A stretch of DNA of 64,000 nucleotides from Sulfitobacter alexandrii (GTDB lineage Bacteria > Pseudomonadota > Alphaproteobacteria > Rhodobacterales > Rhodobacteraceae). Where the stretch lies: positions 1,116,001 through 1,180,000 of the forward strand of contig NZ_CP018076.1 of the NCBI RefSeq assembly GCF_001886735.1, written 5' to 3'. Positions within the stretch are counted from its first letter, which is position 1. The number at the start of each line of letters is the position of its first letter. Made by a program: the position numbers and the translations under genes. Below are positions 53,001-60,985 of this stretch, piece by piece. Below the pieces are notes generated by a model. That model did no database searches and had not been told where the DNA came from. It was given only the letters and a program-made list of their open reading frames with translations.

Positions 53001-54691
53001 AGGTGACGGTCATGCTGCACACCTATCTGGCCGAAACCCGCGAGGAGGCCGAGGCGGTGGCCCGTGAGCCGATGAAGGATTACCTGCGTTCGGCCGCCGG
53101 GCTCATCAAGCAGTACGCATGGGCGTTTCCCGCCTTCAAGAAGCCCCAAGGTGCCACCAATCCCTTCGACGTGAACCTCGATGGTCTTTCCGACGACGAG
53201 ATGGACGCGATCCTCGAATTCGCCTTCCAGCGCTATTTCAACGACAGCGGCCTGTTCGGCACCGTGGCGGACGGGGTGGCAAGGGCGGAAGAGCTCAAGG
53301 CGATCGGCGTGGACGAGGTGGCGTGTCTGATCGACTACGGCATCGCCGTTCCCGACGTGCTGGAAGGGCTGAAGCCGCTCGCGCAGGTGCTTGCCCAGGT
53401 CAACCAGGGGACCGAGCTGGCGGATGACGATTTCTCCATCGCCGCGCAGATCCAGCGCCACGGGGTGACCCATCTGCAATGCACCCCGTCGATGGCGCAG
53501 ATGCTTGTCACGAATGACGAAGCGCAGCAGGCGCTTGGCAGTGTGCGGCACCTGATGATCGGGGGAGAGGCGCTGCCCGGTTCGCTCGTCTCGGCGTTGC
53601 AGGCGCACAGCGGGGCACGGATCCAGAACATGTACGGCCCGACGGAGACGACGATCTGGTCGACGACGCAGATGATCGGCGGGTCCGACGCTGTCACCGC
53701 GCCGATCGGGACGCCGATCGCGAATACGCAGGTCTTCATCCTTGATGACAAGATGCAACCGCAACCCATTGGGGTTGCAGGGGAACTCTGGATCGGCGGC
53801 GATGGTGTGACGCGTGGCTACTGGCACCGCACCGAGATGACGGCAGAGCGGTTCGTGCAGAATCCCTTTGGCACGGGGCGGCTTTACCGCACGGGCGACG
53901 TGGTGTCTTGGGATGCGTCGGGATGCCTGCATTTCGCGGGCCGCGCGGATGCGCAGGTCAAGATCCGGGGCCACCGGATCGAACTGGGAGAGATCGAGGC
54001 GCGCCTCGCGGCGCTGCCGGGGGTGACCCAGGCCGTGGTGATCGCCCGCGAGGGGCCGGGCGGTGCGCAACTGGTCGGTTATGTCACGCCGAAGACCGCG
54101 GTGAGCGAAGCCGCGGCCAAGGCGGCGCTCTCGCAGGATCTGCCTGCCATCATGGTGCCGGCCGCCATCGTCGGGTTGGACGCCATGCCCCTGACGCCCA
54201 ACAAGAAAATCGACCGCAAGGCCTTGCCTGCGCCCGCTGCGCGCGTTGCCGTGCCGCGTCCCGCGCCGGAGGCGGCGCAGGTGGCGGATCACGCCCCGGC
54301 GCAGGCAAGCACGGAAACGTTGCAGCGCGTCGCGCAGGTCTGGACCGGGCTGCTGGGCGTGGCCGATATCCGGGCGGAAGACAACTTCTTCTCGCTGGGT
54401 GGCCATTCGCTGCTGGCGGTTCAGGCGCACCGCGACATCAAGGCGGCACTGGGGGGCGTGAGCCTGTCGATCACCGACATCTTCCGCTTTCCCACGTTGG
54501 GTGCGCTTGCCGGACACATCGACCGGGCCAGTGGCGGCGCGGCCCGGAGACGACCGGCGGCGCCTGAGGCCCGGTCGGCCGGTCCGGCGCCGGAACTGCG
54601 TCAGGCCATGCCCGAACTGCCGCCGCAGACGGCCGATATCGTCCGGAAGCGCCGGGCCATGCGCGCCGCGCGGCGCGGGGCGGATGCCTGA
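50072..54691 (+). CDS. one-module NRPS: formyltransferase / condensation remnant / A domain with inserted luciferase-like monooxygenase / PCP
   Basis: 1539 residues. A formyltransferase domain at about 1-280 keeps the Asn96, His98, Asp134 triad (INFHDGPLPA, GGVDEGD). Residues about 290-500 look like the C-terminal half of a condensation domain without HHxxxDG. The adenylation domain starts near 510 (YTSGSTGTPKG near 667, FDISVLELF). It is interrupted at about 748-1110 by an FMN-dependent luciferase-like monooxygenase of the MupA/Atu3671 type (WTPERHFHAFGGPYPNPS), and resumes with YGPTETTIW and NKKIDRK. The carrier protein has Ser1446 (LGGHSL). The specificity code reads about DILQMGMIWK, close to a published glycine code. 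Confidence 0.92.
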   Translation: MTATFQPAGFSAIVIGDESLTIACGDMILAGGHRVVAVVTRDTTVRGWAEGHGIATFDAPRDLLGAEVRADWLLSIANLRMIPQDVLALPAKGAINFHDGPLPAYAGLNTPAWAIINGETRHGVSWHVIEGGVDEGDLLARKRVDIAPDDTAFSLNSKCYAAGMESFGTVLSQLEAGTLDRKPQDLSQRSYFARDDRPAGQGVLDFARPARELSALVRGLDFGEYWNPLGLPKLALAERVVVIGGLDLTRQSAAPGTVIEVSRSSVTVGTATQAVRLSDPVDFSGAPVDLTRWLEVGDVLAAPSLTDMPVDGEAHWRGLLASYEPGKLLLAGAGSEAPDIATIPLETGTLEQGQIAVAAALVALRSAGQDAALLALPAGGQGPLAAPWLPLAVAAENDTRPQDVAAAVAAGLDRASKSGGRAADLGLRDPRIDPSAMPDVGLTEADGLVPGTAATVSLSGRLFYDAARMDAEAAGLLAARLNAAFAALPSADTCGAVWALPEDERRRMLVEWNATDRPYDAVTIHAAFEAQVARTPDAAALVFEDEIFSYRALNAAANRLAHRLRAEGAEPGMPIGLYCTRSPDLLIGALAILKAGGAYVPLDPAYPADRIAHYIADSAAPLIVAQSKIAAQLPDNAAKVVMVDADHGAESDSDPDPVARPDDLAYLIYTSGSTGTPKGVMVTHGNVANFFAGMDDRIDHDEGSVWLAVTSLSFDISVLELFWTISRGIKLVLTGDESRTLVSNGPLASSGRGIDFNIFYWGNDDGVGPAKYELLLEGAKFADAHGFNAVWTPERHFHAFGGPYPNPSVTGAAVAAVTSNLAIRAGSCVAPLHHPARIAEEWAVIDNLTNGRVGLAIASGWQPDDFVLRPENTPPDNKPAMYTSIDQLRRLWSGEAVAFNKKDGTHHAVVTQPRPVSKTLPIWVTTAGNPQTWKEAGEIGANVLTHLLGQSINEVADKIGIYHAALREAGHDPADFKVTVMLHTYLAETREEAEAVAREPMKDYLRSAAGLIKQYAWAFPAFKKPQGATNPFDVNLDGLSDDEMDAILEFAFQRYFNDSGLFGTVADGVARAEELKAIGVDEVACLIDYGIAVPDVLEGLKPLAQVLAQVNQGTELADDDFSIAAQIQRHGVTHLQCTPSMAQMLVTNDEAQQALGSVRHLMIGGEALPGSLVSALQAHSGARIQNMYGPTETTIWSTTQMIGGSDAVTAPIGTPIANTQVFILDDKMQPQPIGVAGELWIGGDGVTRGYWHRTEMTAERFVQNPFGTGRLYRTGDVVSWDASGCLHFAGRADAQVKIRGHRIELGEIEARLAALPGVTQAVVIAREGPGGAQLVGYVTPKTAVSEAAAKAALSQDLPAIMVPAAIVGLDAMPLTPNKKIDRKALPAPAARVAVPRPAPEAAQVADHAPAQASTETLQRVAQVWTGLLGVADIRAEDNFFSLGGHSLLAVQAHRDIKAALGGVSLSITDIFRFPTLGALAGHIDRASGGAARRRPAAPEARSAGPAPELRQAMPELPPQTADIVRKRRAMRAARRGADA

Positions 54692-55361
54692 CCGCGCCGC
54701 CCTCCAGCGCGCGGTCCGGGGCCTGTTCGACGGGCCGGTGGCGGTGGGCCTGAGCGACCCGTCGATGCCGCAGCCCGGCCTGTTTCCCGAGGAGGAGGCG
54801 GCGCTGGCGGGCATGGTTCCGGACCGGCGCAGGGAATTCGCGGCGGGACGGGCGGCCGCCCGGCTGGCCCTTGCAGAGGCCGGTCACGCGGCGCAACCCA
54901 TCCCGATGCAGGACAACCGTGCGCCGCTCTGGCCCCCGGGGGTGGCGGGCAGCATCACGCACACCCGGCGCCTGTGCATCGCCGTGGTGTCGGATCGGGT
55001 CCGCGCGCTTGGCCTGGATGCAGAGGAAGATCATCCGATGGATGAGGAAATGATTTCAACCATCTGTTCGGAAATGGAAATATCAAGATCCGGTTCTATC
55101 CCGGAACAGCGTTTCGCCACGATGATATTCTCGGCCAAGGAGGCGGTCTACAAGGCGCAGTTCGCCCTGACGGGCGCGCTGTTCGGATTCGAGGTGCTGG
55201 ACGTCACGCTGGAGCCCGATGCCGGCCGCTTTGCCGCGCGATTCCTGCAGCCCGTGGGCCCCTTCGCGGTCGGCGACAGCCTGCCGGGCCGGATCGCCGA
55301 AGTGGCCGGGCATCTTGTCACCGGAGTTGCGATTGGGCAACGTCCCGGCAAAGGAGCCTGA
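54684..55361 (+). CDS. Sfp/EntD-type 4'-phosphopantetheinyl transferase
   Basis: 225 residues. EFAAGRAAARLAL, SITHTRRLCIAVV, GLDAEE (metal site) and FSAKEAVYKAQF (KEAxxK motif) are the EntD-group signatures. It transfers phosphopantetheine from CoA to the carrier proteins of the adjacent PKS (Ser1807) and NRPS (Ser1446). The start ATG at 54684 overlaps the NRPS stop by eight bases (ATGCCTGA). The middle (codons for EEMISTICSEMEIS) is less GC-rich than its surroundings. Confidence 0.92.
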   Translation: MPDRAALQRAVRGLFDGPVAVGLSDPSMPQPGLFPEEEAALAGMVPDRRREFAAGRAAARLALAEAGHAAQPIPMQDNRAPLWPPGVAGSITHTRRLCIAVVSDRVRALGLDAEEDHPMDEEMISTICSEMEISRSGSIPEQRFATMIFSAKEAVYKAQFALTGALFGFEVLDVTLEPDAGRFAARFLQPVGPFAVGDSLPGRIAEVAGHLVTGVAIGQRPGKGA

Positions 55362-55365
55362 CCCG

Positions 55366-56322
55366 ATGGAACCCGTTTCGCGCCGCTTTGCCCTTACCGG
55401 CCTGACGCTGCTCACGCTCTCTCTGGGCGCCGGGGCGGCGTACATGACCCGCGGCCGCCGGCATGGCGCGGCGGAGGCGGAGGCGCTCTATGCCGAGCCG
55501 CTCAGCCCGCCGGCCGGGGCTCTCGATGTCTATCATCTGGGTCACAGTCTCGTGGGGCGGGACATGCCCGCGATGCTGGCGCAGCTTGCCGGGCCGGGGC
55601 ACGGCTATCACACGCAACTGGGATGGGGCACGTCGCTGAGGGACCACTGGGAACCGGAGGTGCCGATCAACGGCTTCGCCGAGGAAAACGCACACGACCG
55701 GTTCCGCCCCGCGAAGGAGGCGCTGCGGTCCGGGGACTACGATGCGCTGGTGCTGACCGAAATGGTCGAGATCCGCGATGCGATCCGGTATCACGACTCC
55801 GCCGAATATCTTGCCCGATGGGCCGGGCTGGCGTGGGATGCCAATCCGGGCACGCGGATCTACCTTTACGAAACGTGGCATCACACCGACGACGGCAATG
55901 GTTGGCTGGCCCGGATCGACCGTGACCTGCGGAAATTCTGGCAAGGGCGGGTCAAGTACCCGGCGCTTGCAGCGACGGATGCCCCCATTCACCTGATCCC
56001 GGCGGGGCAAGTCATGGCCGCCTTCGTCCGGGAGGTCGAGGCGGCGGGCGGCATCGGCGGTATCACCAGTCTGCATGATCTCTTCACGCGACGGGCGGAC
56101 GGGACGCCGGATACCATTCATTTCAACGATCTGGGGGCCTATCTGGTGGCACTGACACATTACGCGGTGCTGTATCACCGTGATCCGCGCGGGCTCCCTC
56201 ACGCGCTGAACCGCGCCGATGGCAGCGCGGCGACTGCGCCGTCCGCCGAGGCCGCAAAGGCGATGCAGAAGGTGGTTCGGGAGGTCGTCGCGCGCCACCC
56301 CGAGACCGGTGTGGCGGCATGA
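55366..56322 (+). CDS. exported SGNH/GDSL-hydrolase-like protein
   Basis: 318 residues. The N-terminus MEPVSRRFALTGLTLLTLSL is a twin-arginine-like signal or membrane anchor. The body has GHSLVGRD (block I serine, GHSL in place of GDSL) and DTIHFNDLGAYL (block V Asp-His), the layout of SGNH esterases and O-acyltransferases. AAGGAG precedes the ATG and only four bases separate it from the transferase gene. Its fold is repeated at the N-terminus of the next protein. It could add or remove acyl groups on the glycan; this is inference. Confidence 0.75.
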   Translation: MEPVSRRFALTGLTLLTLSLGAGAAYMTRGRRHGAAEAEALYAEPLSPPAGALDVYHLGHSLVGRDMPAMLAQLAGPGHGYHTQLGWGTSLRDHWEPEVPINGFAEENAHDRFRPAKEALRSGDYDALVLTEMVEIRDAIRYHDSAEYLARWAGLAWDANPGTRIYLYETWHHTDDGNGWLARIDRDLRKFWQGRVKYPALAATDAPIHLIPAGQVMAAFVREVEAAGGIGGITSLHDLFTRRADGTPDTIHFNDLGAYLVALTHYAVLYHRDPRGLPHALNRADGSAATAPSAEAAKAMQKVVREVVARHPETGVAA

Positions 56323-58856
56323 GCCTGCTGGGCATCGCCGCATCGGTCGTGATGATCGGTCACAGCCTCTTCGGGACGGACGGCCCCGACATGCTTCAGG
56401 AGGCCCTGCGCGCCGGAACCGGCGAGGGGACCGTGCGGGCGCAGATCATCAATGGCGCGCCTTTGCAGTACAACTGGAACGAATCCGCCAATGCCGAGGG
56501 CATCGACGCGCGGTCGGTCCTGCCGGAAGGCGGTACCACACACGTCATCATGACCGAGGCGATCCCCCTGGCGAACCATCTCAAGTGGTCCGATACCTTT
56601 GTCTATGCGCAGGCTTTTGCGGGTCTTGCCGCCTCGGCCAATCCCGACGTGCACATCTACGTGCAGGAAACCTGGCATTCGCTGAAAAGCGGGACCGGTG
56701 CGCCGGTCGAGAATGACGAGGGCGCAGGCACACCCTGGCGCGCGCGGATCGACGAGGATCTACCGGCCTGGGAGGAGATCGTGAAACAGGTTGCCGCCGT
56801 CACGCGCGATGACAGCACCGTGGTCGGCCTGATCCCGGCGGGTCAGGCGATGGCGCGGCTGCATGACGAGATCGCGGCGGAGCGGATACCGGGGCTGACC
56901 GACATCTCGGCGCTGTTTGCCGATGACATCCATCTCAACGACACAGGCCACTACTTTGTCGCGATGGTGCAATACGCGACGCTGACCGGACAGGATCCGC
57001 TGGGCCTGCCCACGGATTTTCACGACCGTTGGGGACAGCCCTTCGACACCCCGGACGAAGATCTGGCACGCCAGTTGCAGCGGGTCGCCTTCGAGGCGGT
57101 GAAGGCCTACGGCGGCACGGTGGTGGCCCCGGTGCCGCCCGCCAGTGGCCCGGTGGCCGCCGGGGCGAGTCCGACTGCGCCGACGGGCCCGCCCGCATTG
57201 CCCGAGACACCCGCGCCCGACCTCGTCGCCGCGGCGCAGGGGGAGGTCGAGGGAACGAACCGCGTGGCCATCGGGCTCGCCGCGGTGACGGACTGGAGCA
57301 CGCAGGCGCCTTTCATCGACTTGATGAAAACCGCGCGCCGCTGGATCGGCCATGAACCGGGCCGGTTCGGGGGGATGGAATACGAGGAGCTGCTGGCCGG
57401 CGGGTTCCTGGACGACGACGGCTGGCCGCTGCGCAAGCCCCGCACCCTGAGCAGCATCGGCACGCTGATCCTCACCGACATGCCTCCCGAGGCGCAATCG
57501 CTTGCGGGGCGCTACCGGCTGGCGTTCGACGGCAAGGGCGTGATCGAGGTGACGGGCCGGGCCGAGAACGTGCGCTACGGCGACGGCGAGGTGACCTTCG
57601 ACTACACGCCCGGTCCGGGCAGCGTCGACATCCGTATCCAGCGGATCAACACGTCGGACCCGCCGCGCGCCATATCGGTGGTCAAGCAGGAGAACCTCGA
57701 CCGTTTCGCCGCGGGTGCGGTCTTCAACCCGGACTGGACCACGCGCATCGGCCAGTTCAGCGCCTTGCGGGTCATGGACTGGATGGAGACCAACGATTCC
57801 ACCCTCGCCAGCTGGGCGGACCGGCCCATGCCGGATGACGCGACCTGGGCAGGGGGTGTGCCCATCGAGGTGATGGTCGATCTTGCCAACGCGATGGAAA
57901 CAGACCTCTGGGTGAATGTGCCGCATCTTGCGGACGATGATTTCGTCCGCGAATTCGCGTCGCTGGTGAAGGCGCGGCTGGACCCCGCGCTGAAGGTCTA
58001 CGTGGAGTTTTCGAACGAGGTCTGGAACTGGCAGTTCGAACAGGCCCGCTGGGCCGATGTGCAGTCGCGGGCGCGCTGGGATCAGCAGGACAAGTGGATG
58101 CAGTACTACGGCCTGCGTGCGGCGGACGTGGCGCGCCAGTGGGCCGAGGTCTTTGCCGGGGAGGACCGCGCGCGGCTCGTCAACGTGATTTCCAGCCAGA
58201 CCGGATGGCTGGGCCTCGAGACCGAGGCGCTGACCGCGCCGCTGGCGGTGGCGGAGGGGCTGCCACCCCCCGTGGAGGCGTTCGATGCCTATGCGGTGTC
58301 GGGCTATTTCGCGGCCGGGCTGGGCACGGCGGAACGCGCGCCGATGGTGCGTGACTGGCTGGGCGAAAGCCGCAAGAGGGCCGAAGCCGCGGCACAGGCG
58401 GAAGGGCTGACCGGGACGGCGGCGGAAGACTACGTCGCGGCGCATCGTTTCGATTTCGCCTTTGACCTTGCGGCGCGCGAGCTGCGGGATGGCGGAGTCA
58501 GCGGCGCGACGGAGGACACGGTGGCAGACCTCATCACGCGGGTCTGGCCCTATCACGCCAAGGTGGCGCAGGCGCATGGCCTTGACCTGGTGATGTACGA
58601 GGGCGGCAGCCACGTGGTCGGCATCGGCGCGATGGTCGATGACGCGGAACTCACCTCTTTCTTCCAGGCGCTCAACTATTCGCCGCAGATGGGCGCGCTC
58701 TACACCACGCTGCTGGAGGGGTGGAAGGCCGTCGGCGGGCAACTCTTCAACGCCTATTCGGACGTCTACGCCCCGACGAAGTGGGGATCCTGGGGCGCGT
58801 TGCGATTCCTTGGGGACGACAATCCGCGATGGGATGCGCTGGTGGCGTTCCAGTGA
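56319..58856 (+). CDS. SGNH-like domain fused to a glycoside-hydrolase-like domain
   Basis: 845 residues. Residues 1-270 are an SGNH-like domain (VVMIGHSLFGTDGPDML; DDIHLNDTGHYF) related to the previous gene. A Pro/Ala-rich linker (about 270-310) leads to a domain of about 530 residues with EFSNEVWNW (Glu567) and MYEGGSH (Glu761). These fit the acid/base (Asn-Glu) and nucleophile glutamates of clan GH-A glycosidases. No signal peptide precedes the GHSL strand, although the gene start overlaps the previous stop (ATGA). A glycan-trimming or transfer role is inferred; the glycosidase family is not identified. Confidence 0.75.
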   Translation: MSLLGIAASVVMIGHSLFGTDGPDMLQEALRAGTGEGTVRAQIINGAPLQYNWNESANAEGIDARSVLPEGGTTHVIMTEAIPLANHLKWSDTFVYAQAFAGLAASANPDVHIYVQETWHSLKSGTGAPVENDEGAGTPWRARIDEDLPAWEEIVKQVAAVTRDDSTVVGLIPAGQAMARLHDEIAAERIPGLTDISALFADDIHLNDTGHYFVAMVQYATLTGQDPLGLPTDFHDRWGQPFDTPDEDLARQLQRVAFEAVKAYGGTVVAPVPPASGPVAAGASPTAPTGPPALPETPAPDLVAAAQGEVEGTNRVAIGLAAVTDWSTQAPFIDLMKTARRWIGHEPGRFGGMEYEELLAGGFLDDDGWPLRKPRTLSSIGTLILTDMPPEAQSLAGRYRLAFDGKGVIEVTGRAENVRYGDGEVTFDYTPGPGSVDIRIQRINTSDPPRAISVVKQENLDRFAAGAVFNPDWTTRIGQFSALRVMDWMETNDSTLASWADRPMPDDATWAGGVPIEVMVDLANAMETDLWVNVPHLADDDFVREFASLVKARLDPALKVYVEFSNEVWNWQFEQARWADVQSRARWDQQDKWMQYYGLRAADVARQWAEVFAGEDRARLVNVISSQTGWLGLETEALTAPLAVAEGLPPPVEAFDAYAVSGYFAAGLGTAERAPMVRDWLGESRKRAEAAAQAEGLTGTAAEDYVAAHRFDFAFDLAARELRDGGVSGATEDTVADLITRVWPYHAKVAQAHGLDLVMYEGGSHVVGIGAMVDDAELTSFFQALNYSPQMGALYTTLLEGWKAVGGQLFNAYSDVYAPTKWGSWGALRFLGDDNPRWDALVAFQ

Positions 58857-59683
58857 GGACGAGCGTCCTGATCCCCGCCCATGACGAGGCCGCCTATCTG
58901 CCGGGGTGCCTGCGGGCGCTGTTGGCGTCGGAGGATGTCGCCGGGGGCGTGGAAGTCATCGTGATTGCCAACGGCTGTTCCGACGAAACCGCCGAGGTGG
59001 CGCGCGGTTTCACGGCGCAGACGCAGGCGCGGGGCTGGGAGCTGATGGTGCTGGAGCTTGCGAAGGGCGACAAGCTGGGGGCCTGGAACGCGGGCGAGGC
59101 GGCAGCCGGCGGTGCGGTGCTGATCTACCTCGACGCGGATGTGACCGTGTCACCGCCGCTGATCGCGCAGCTGGCAGAGGCGCTCGACACCGACGCGCCA
59201 CGTTACGCCAGCGGTCGGCCGCGGGTCACCGTCCCCGAGGACACGCTGACCCGCCGTTACACGAGGTTCTGGCTGACCACCCCGTTCATGACAAGGGGGG
59301 TGCCGGGTTTCGGGGTGTTCGCGATGAACAGGAACGGCCGGGCGCGCTGGGGCGACTGGCCCGATATCATCTCGGACGACACGTTTGCGCGGCTGAACTT
59401 CACCCCCGAGGAACGCCTGTCCGTCCCGGCCTCCTACGACTGGCCGATGGTCGAAGGCTTTGCGCGGCTGGTGAAGGTCCGGCGGCGACAGGACATCGGC
59501 GTGGCCGAGATCGCGCGCCGCTACCCCGAACTCGTGACCCATGACGATCCGCCGGGTGGGACAAGGCCCGTCTGGCGGCGGGCGTTTCAGGATCCGGCAG
59601 CTTTCGCCGCCTTTTGCGCGGTCCGCGCCGCGATCAACCTGCCGGTGCTGCGCAGCACCGACCGCTGGGCGCGCGGGCGCTAG
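58853..59683 (+). CDS. family 2 glycosyltransferase, last gene of the PKS/NRPS operon
   Basis: 276 residues. SVLIPAHDEAAYLPGCLRAL, VIANGCSDET, KGDKLGAWN and IYLDADVTV (metal motif) show a GT2 domain without membrane spans. The start is GTG overlapping the preceding stop (GTGA). Its end shares four bases with the convergent GT4 gene, which marks the end of the operon. Confidence 0.88.
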   Translation: MRTSVLIPAHDEAAYLPGCLRALLASEDVAGGVEVIVIANGCSDETAEVARGFTAQTQARGWELMVLELAKGDKLGAWNAGEAAAGGAVLIYLDADVTVSPPLIAQLAEALDTDAPRYASGRPRVTVPEDTLTRRYTRFWLTTPFMTRGVPGFGVFAMNRNGRARWGDWPDIISDDTFARLNFTPEERLSVPASYDWPMVEGFARLVKVRRRQDIGVAEIARRYPELVTHDDPPGGTRPVWRRAFQDPAAFAAFCAVRAAINLPVLRSTDRWARGR

Positions 59684-60876
59684 TCTTTCGCCGCCGTCAT
59701 ATGCCCTGCGAGCTTTGCCGCTTCGATGTCTATGTCGTGGCGTTCCAGCGCGCGGGCCCGTCCGGCATCGGCCATTCGGCAAAGGCGGTCGTGCGGGGCC
59801 TCGGCGAGGTCTTCCATCGCACGGGCGAGGGCGGCCACGTCGCCCGCGGGCACCAGCCAGCCGGTTTCGTCCGGGCGTACCAGTTCGGGTGTTCCGGCGA
59901 TATAGGTGGCAATGACCGGTCGTGCGGCGGCCATCGCCTCCATCACAACCATCGGCAGACCCTCGGCAAAGCTGGGCATCACGAGCGCGTGGGAGGCGGC
60001 CAGTTCAGCGTTGACCCGTGCCTCGTCCACCCAGCCCGTCAGTGTCACCCGCGCGCCAAGGTCCAGATCCGCGATCAGGGCCTCGATCTGGCCGCGCATC
60101 TCGCCGTCGCCCAGCAGCGTCAGGTGCAGGTCCGCCGTGACTTGGGCCATGGCCTGAACCAGCGCCAGCTGGCCCTTCTGCTCCACCAGCCGGCCAATGG
60201 CCACCACGCGGCGCGGTCCGCCCTGCAGCGGGACGGGGTTCGCAAAGCGCGCAGGTTCGATGCCGCAGTGGACCACGTGGATGCGATCCCACCCCGCCGG
60301 GTCCGCCCAGCGCATGAGCTGGGAGCGTCCGAAGTGGCTGACCGCGACGGTAAAGGCGGCCCGGCGCATCTTCATGCCCAGCGACAGGGCGCGCGGGGCG
60401 TCGAACTCCTCGGGGCCGTGGACGGTGAAGGAATAGGCCGGCCCGCCCAGCATCCGGGACAGCATCGCGACCGCCGCGGCATTGGTCCCGAAATGGGCAT
60501 GAACATGGTCGATCCCGGCGGCGCGGCACTGGTGCGCGACCTGCGCGGCCTCGGCGAGGTAGATCAGATGACGTAGCCGCCCGACCTCGGACACCCGGCC
60601 CATCTGCCACGCGACGCGCATCGCGGCCACGAACGCGGCAGGAGCGCGGCCCAGCGCACGCAGCGCCGCGCCGGCAAGGGTCGAAGCCCCCTTTGACAGG
60701 ACGTAGTCGGTCCGGTCTGCCTCGTGCCGGTCCTGCGTGTCCACGAGCCGACCATCGTGCGGGCGCATGGCGATCCGCGTCACCTCGTGCCCCTGCCGTT
60801 CCAGTGCGCGGATCTCGCGGCGGATGAAGCTCTGCGACGGCTGGGGATACGTATTGAGAACGTAGGCGATTTTCAC
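59680..60876 (-). CDS. family 4 glycosyltransferase
   Basis: 398 residues of GT-B fold. The N-terminus KIAYVLNTYPQPSQSFIRRE and HAHFGTN are in the acceptor half. VVAIGRLVEQKGQLALVQA, LTLLGDG and PSFAEGLPMVVMEAMA (EX7E motif) are in the donor half. It adds a sugar to a growing polysaccharide repeat. The start is taken as GTG at 60876, which directly precedes KIAYVLN; an open frame continues upstream without family match. Confidence 0.9.
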   Translation of the reverse strand: MKIAYVLNTYPQPSQSFIRREIRALERQGHEVTRIAMRPHDGRLVDTQDRHEADRTDYVLSKGASTLAGAALRALGRAPAAFVAAMRVAWQMGRVSEVGRLRHLIYLAEAAQVAHQCRAAGIDHVHAHFGTNAAAVAMLSRMLGGPAYSFTVHGPEEFDAPRALSLGMKMRRAAFTVAVSHFGRSQLMRWADPAGWDRIHVVHCGIEPARFANPVPLQGGPRRVVAIGRLVEQKGQLALVQAMAQVTADLHLTLLGDGEMRGQIEALIADLDLGARVTLTGWVDEARVNAELAASHALVMPSFAEGLPMVVMEAMAAARPVIATYIAGTPELVRPDETGWLVPAGDVAALARAMEDLAEAPHDRLCRMADAGRARALERHDIDIEAAKLAGHMTAAKD

Positions 60877-60985
60877 GGTCTTTTTCCGGCTTTCACAACT
60901 TTGCCCCATTGCCATGTCATGACGCTGGCGCAGGACGCAAGGACGCATTATGCAGCGCCTGAGGCAGAAGTGAGGCGTTTTTCGA

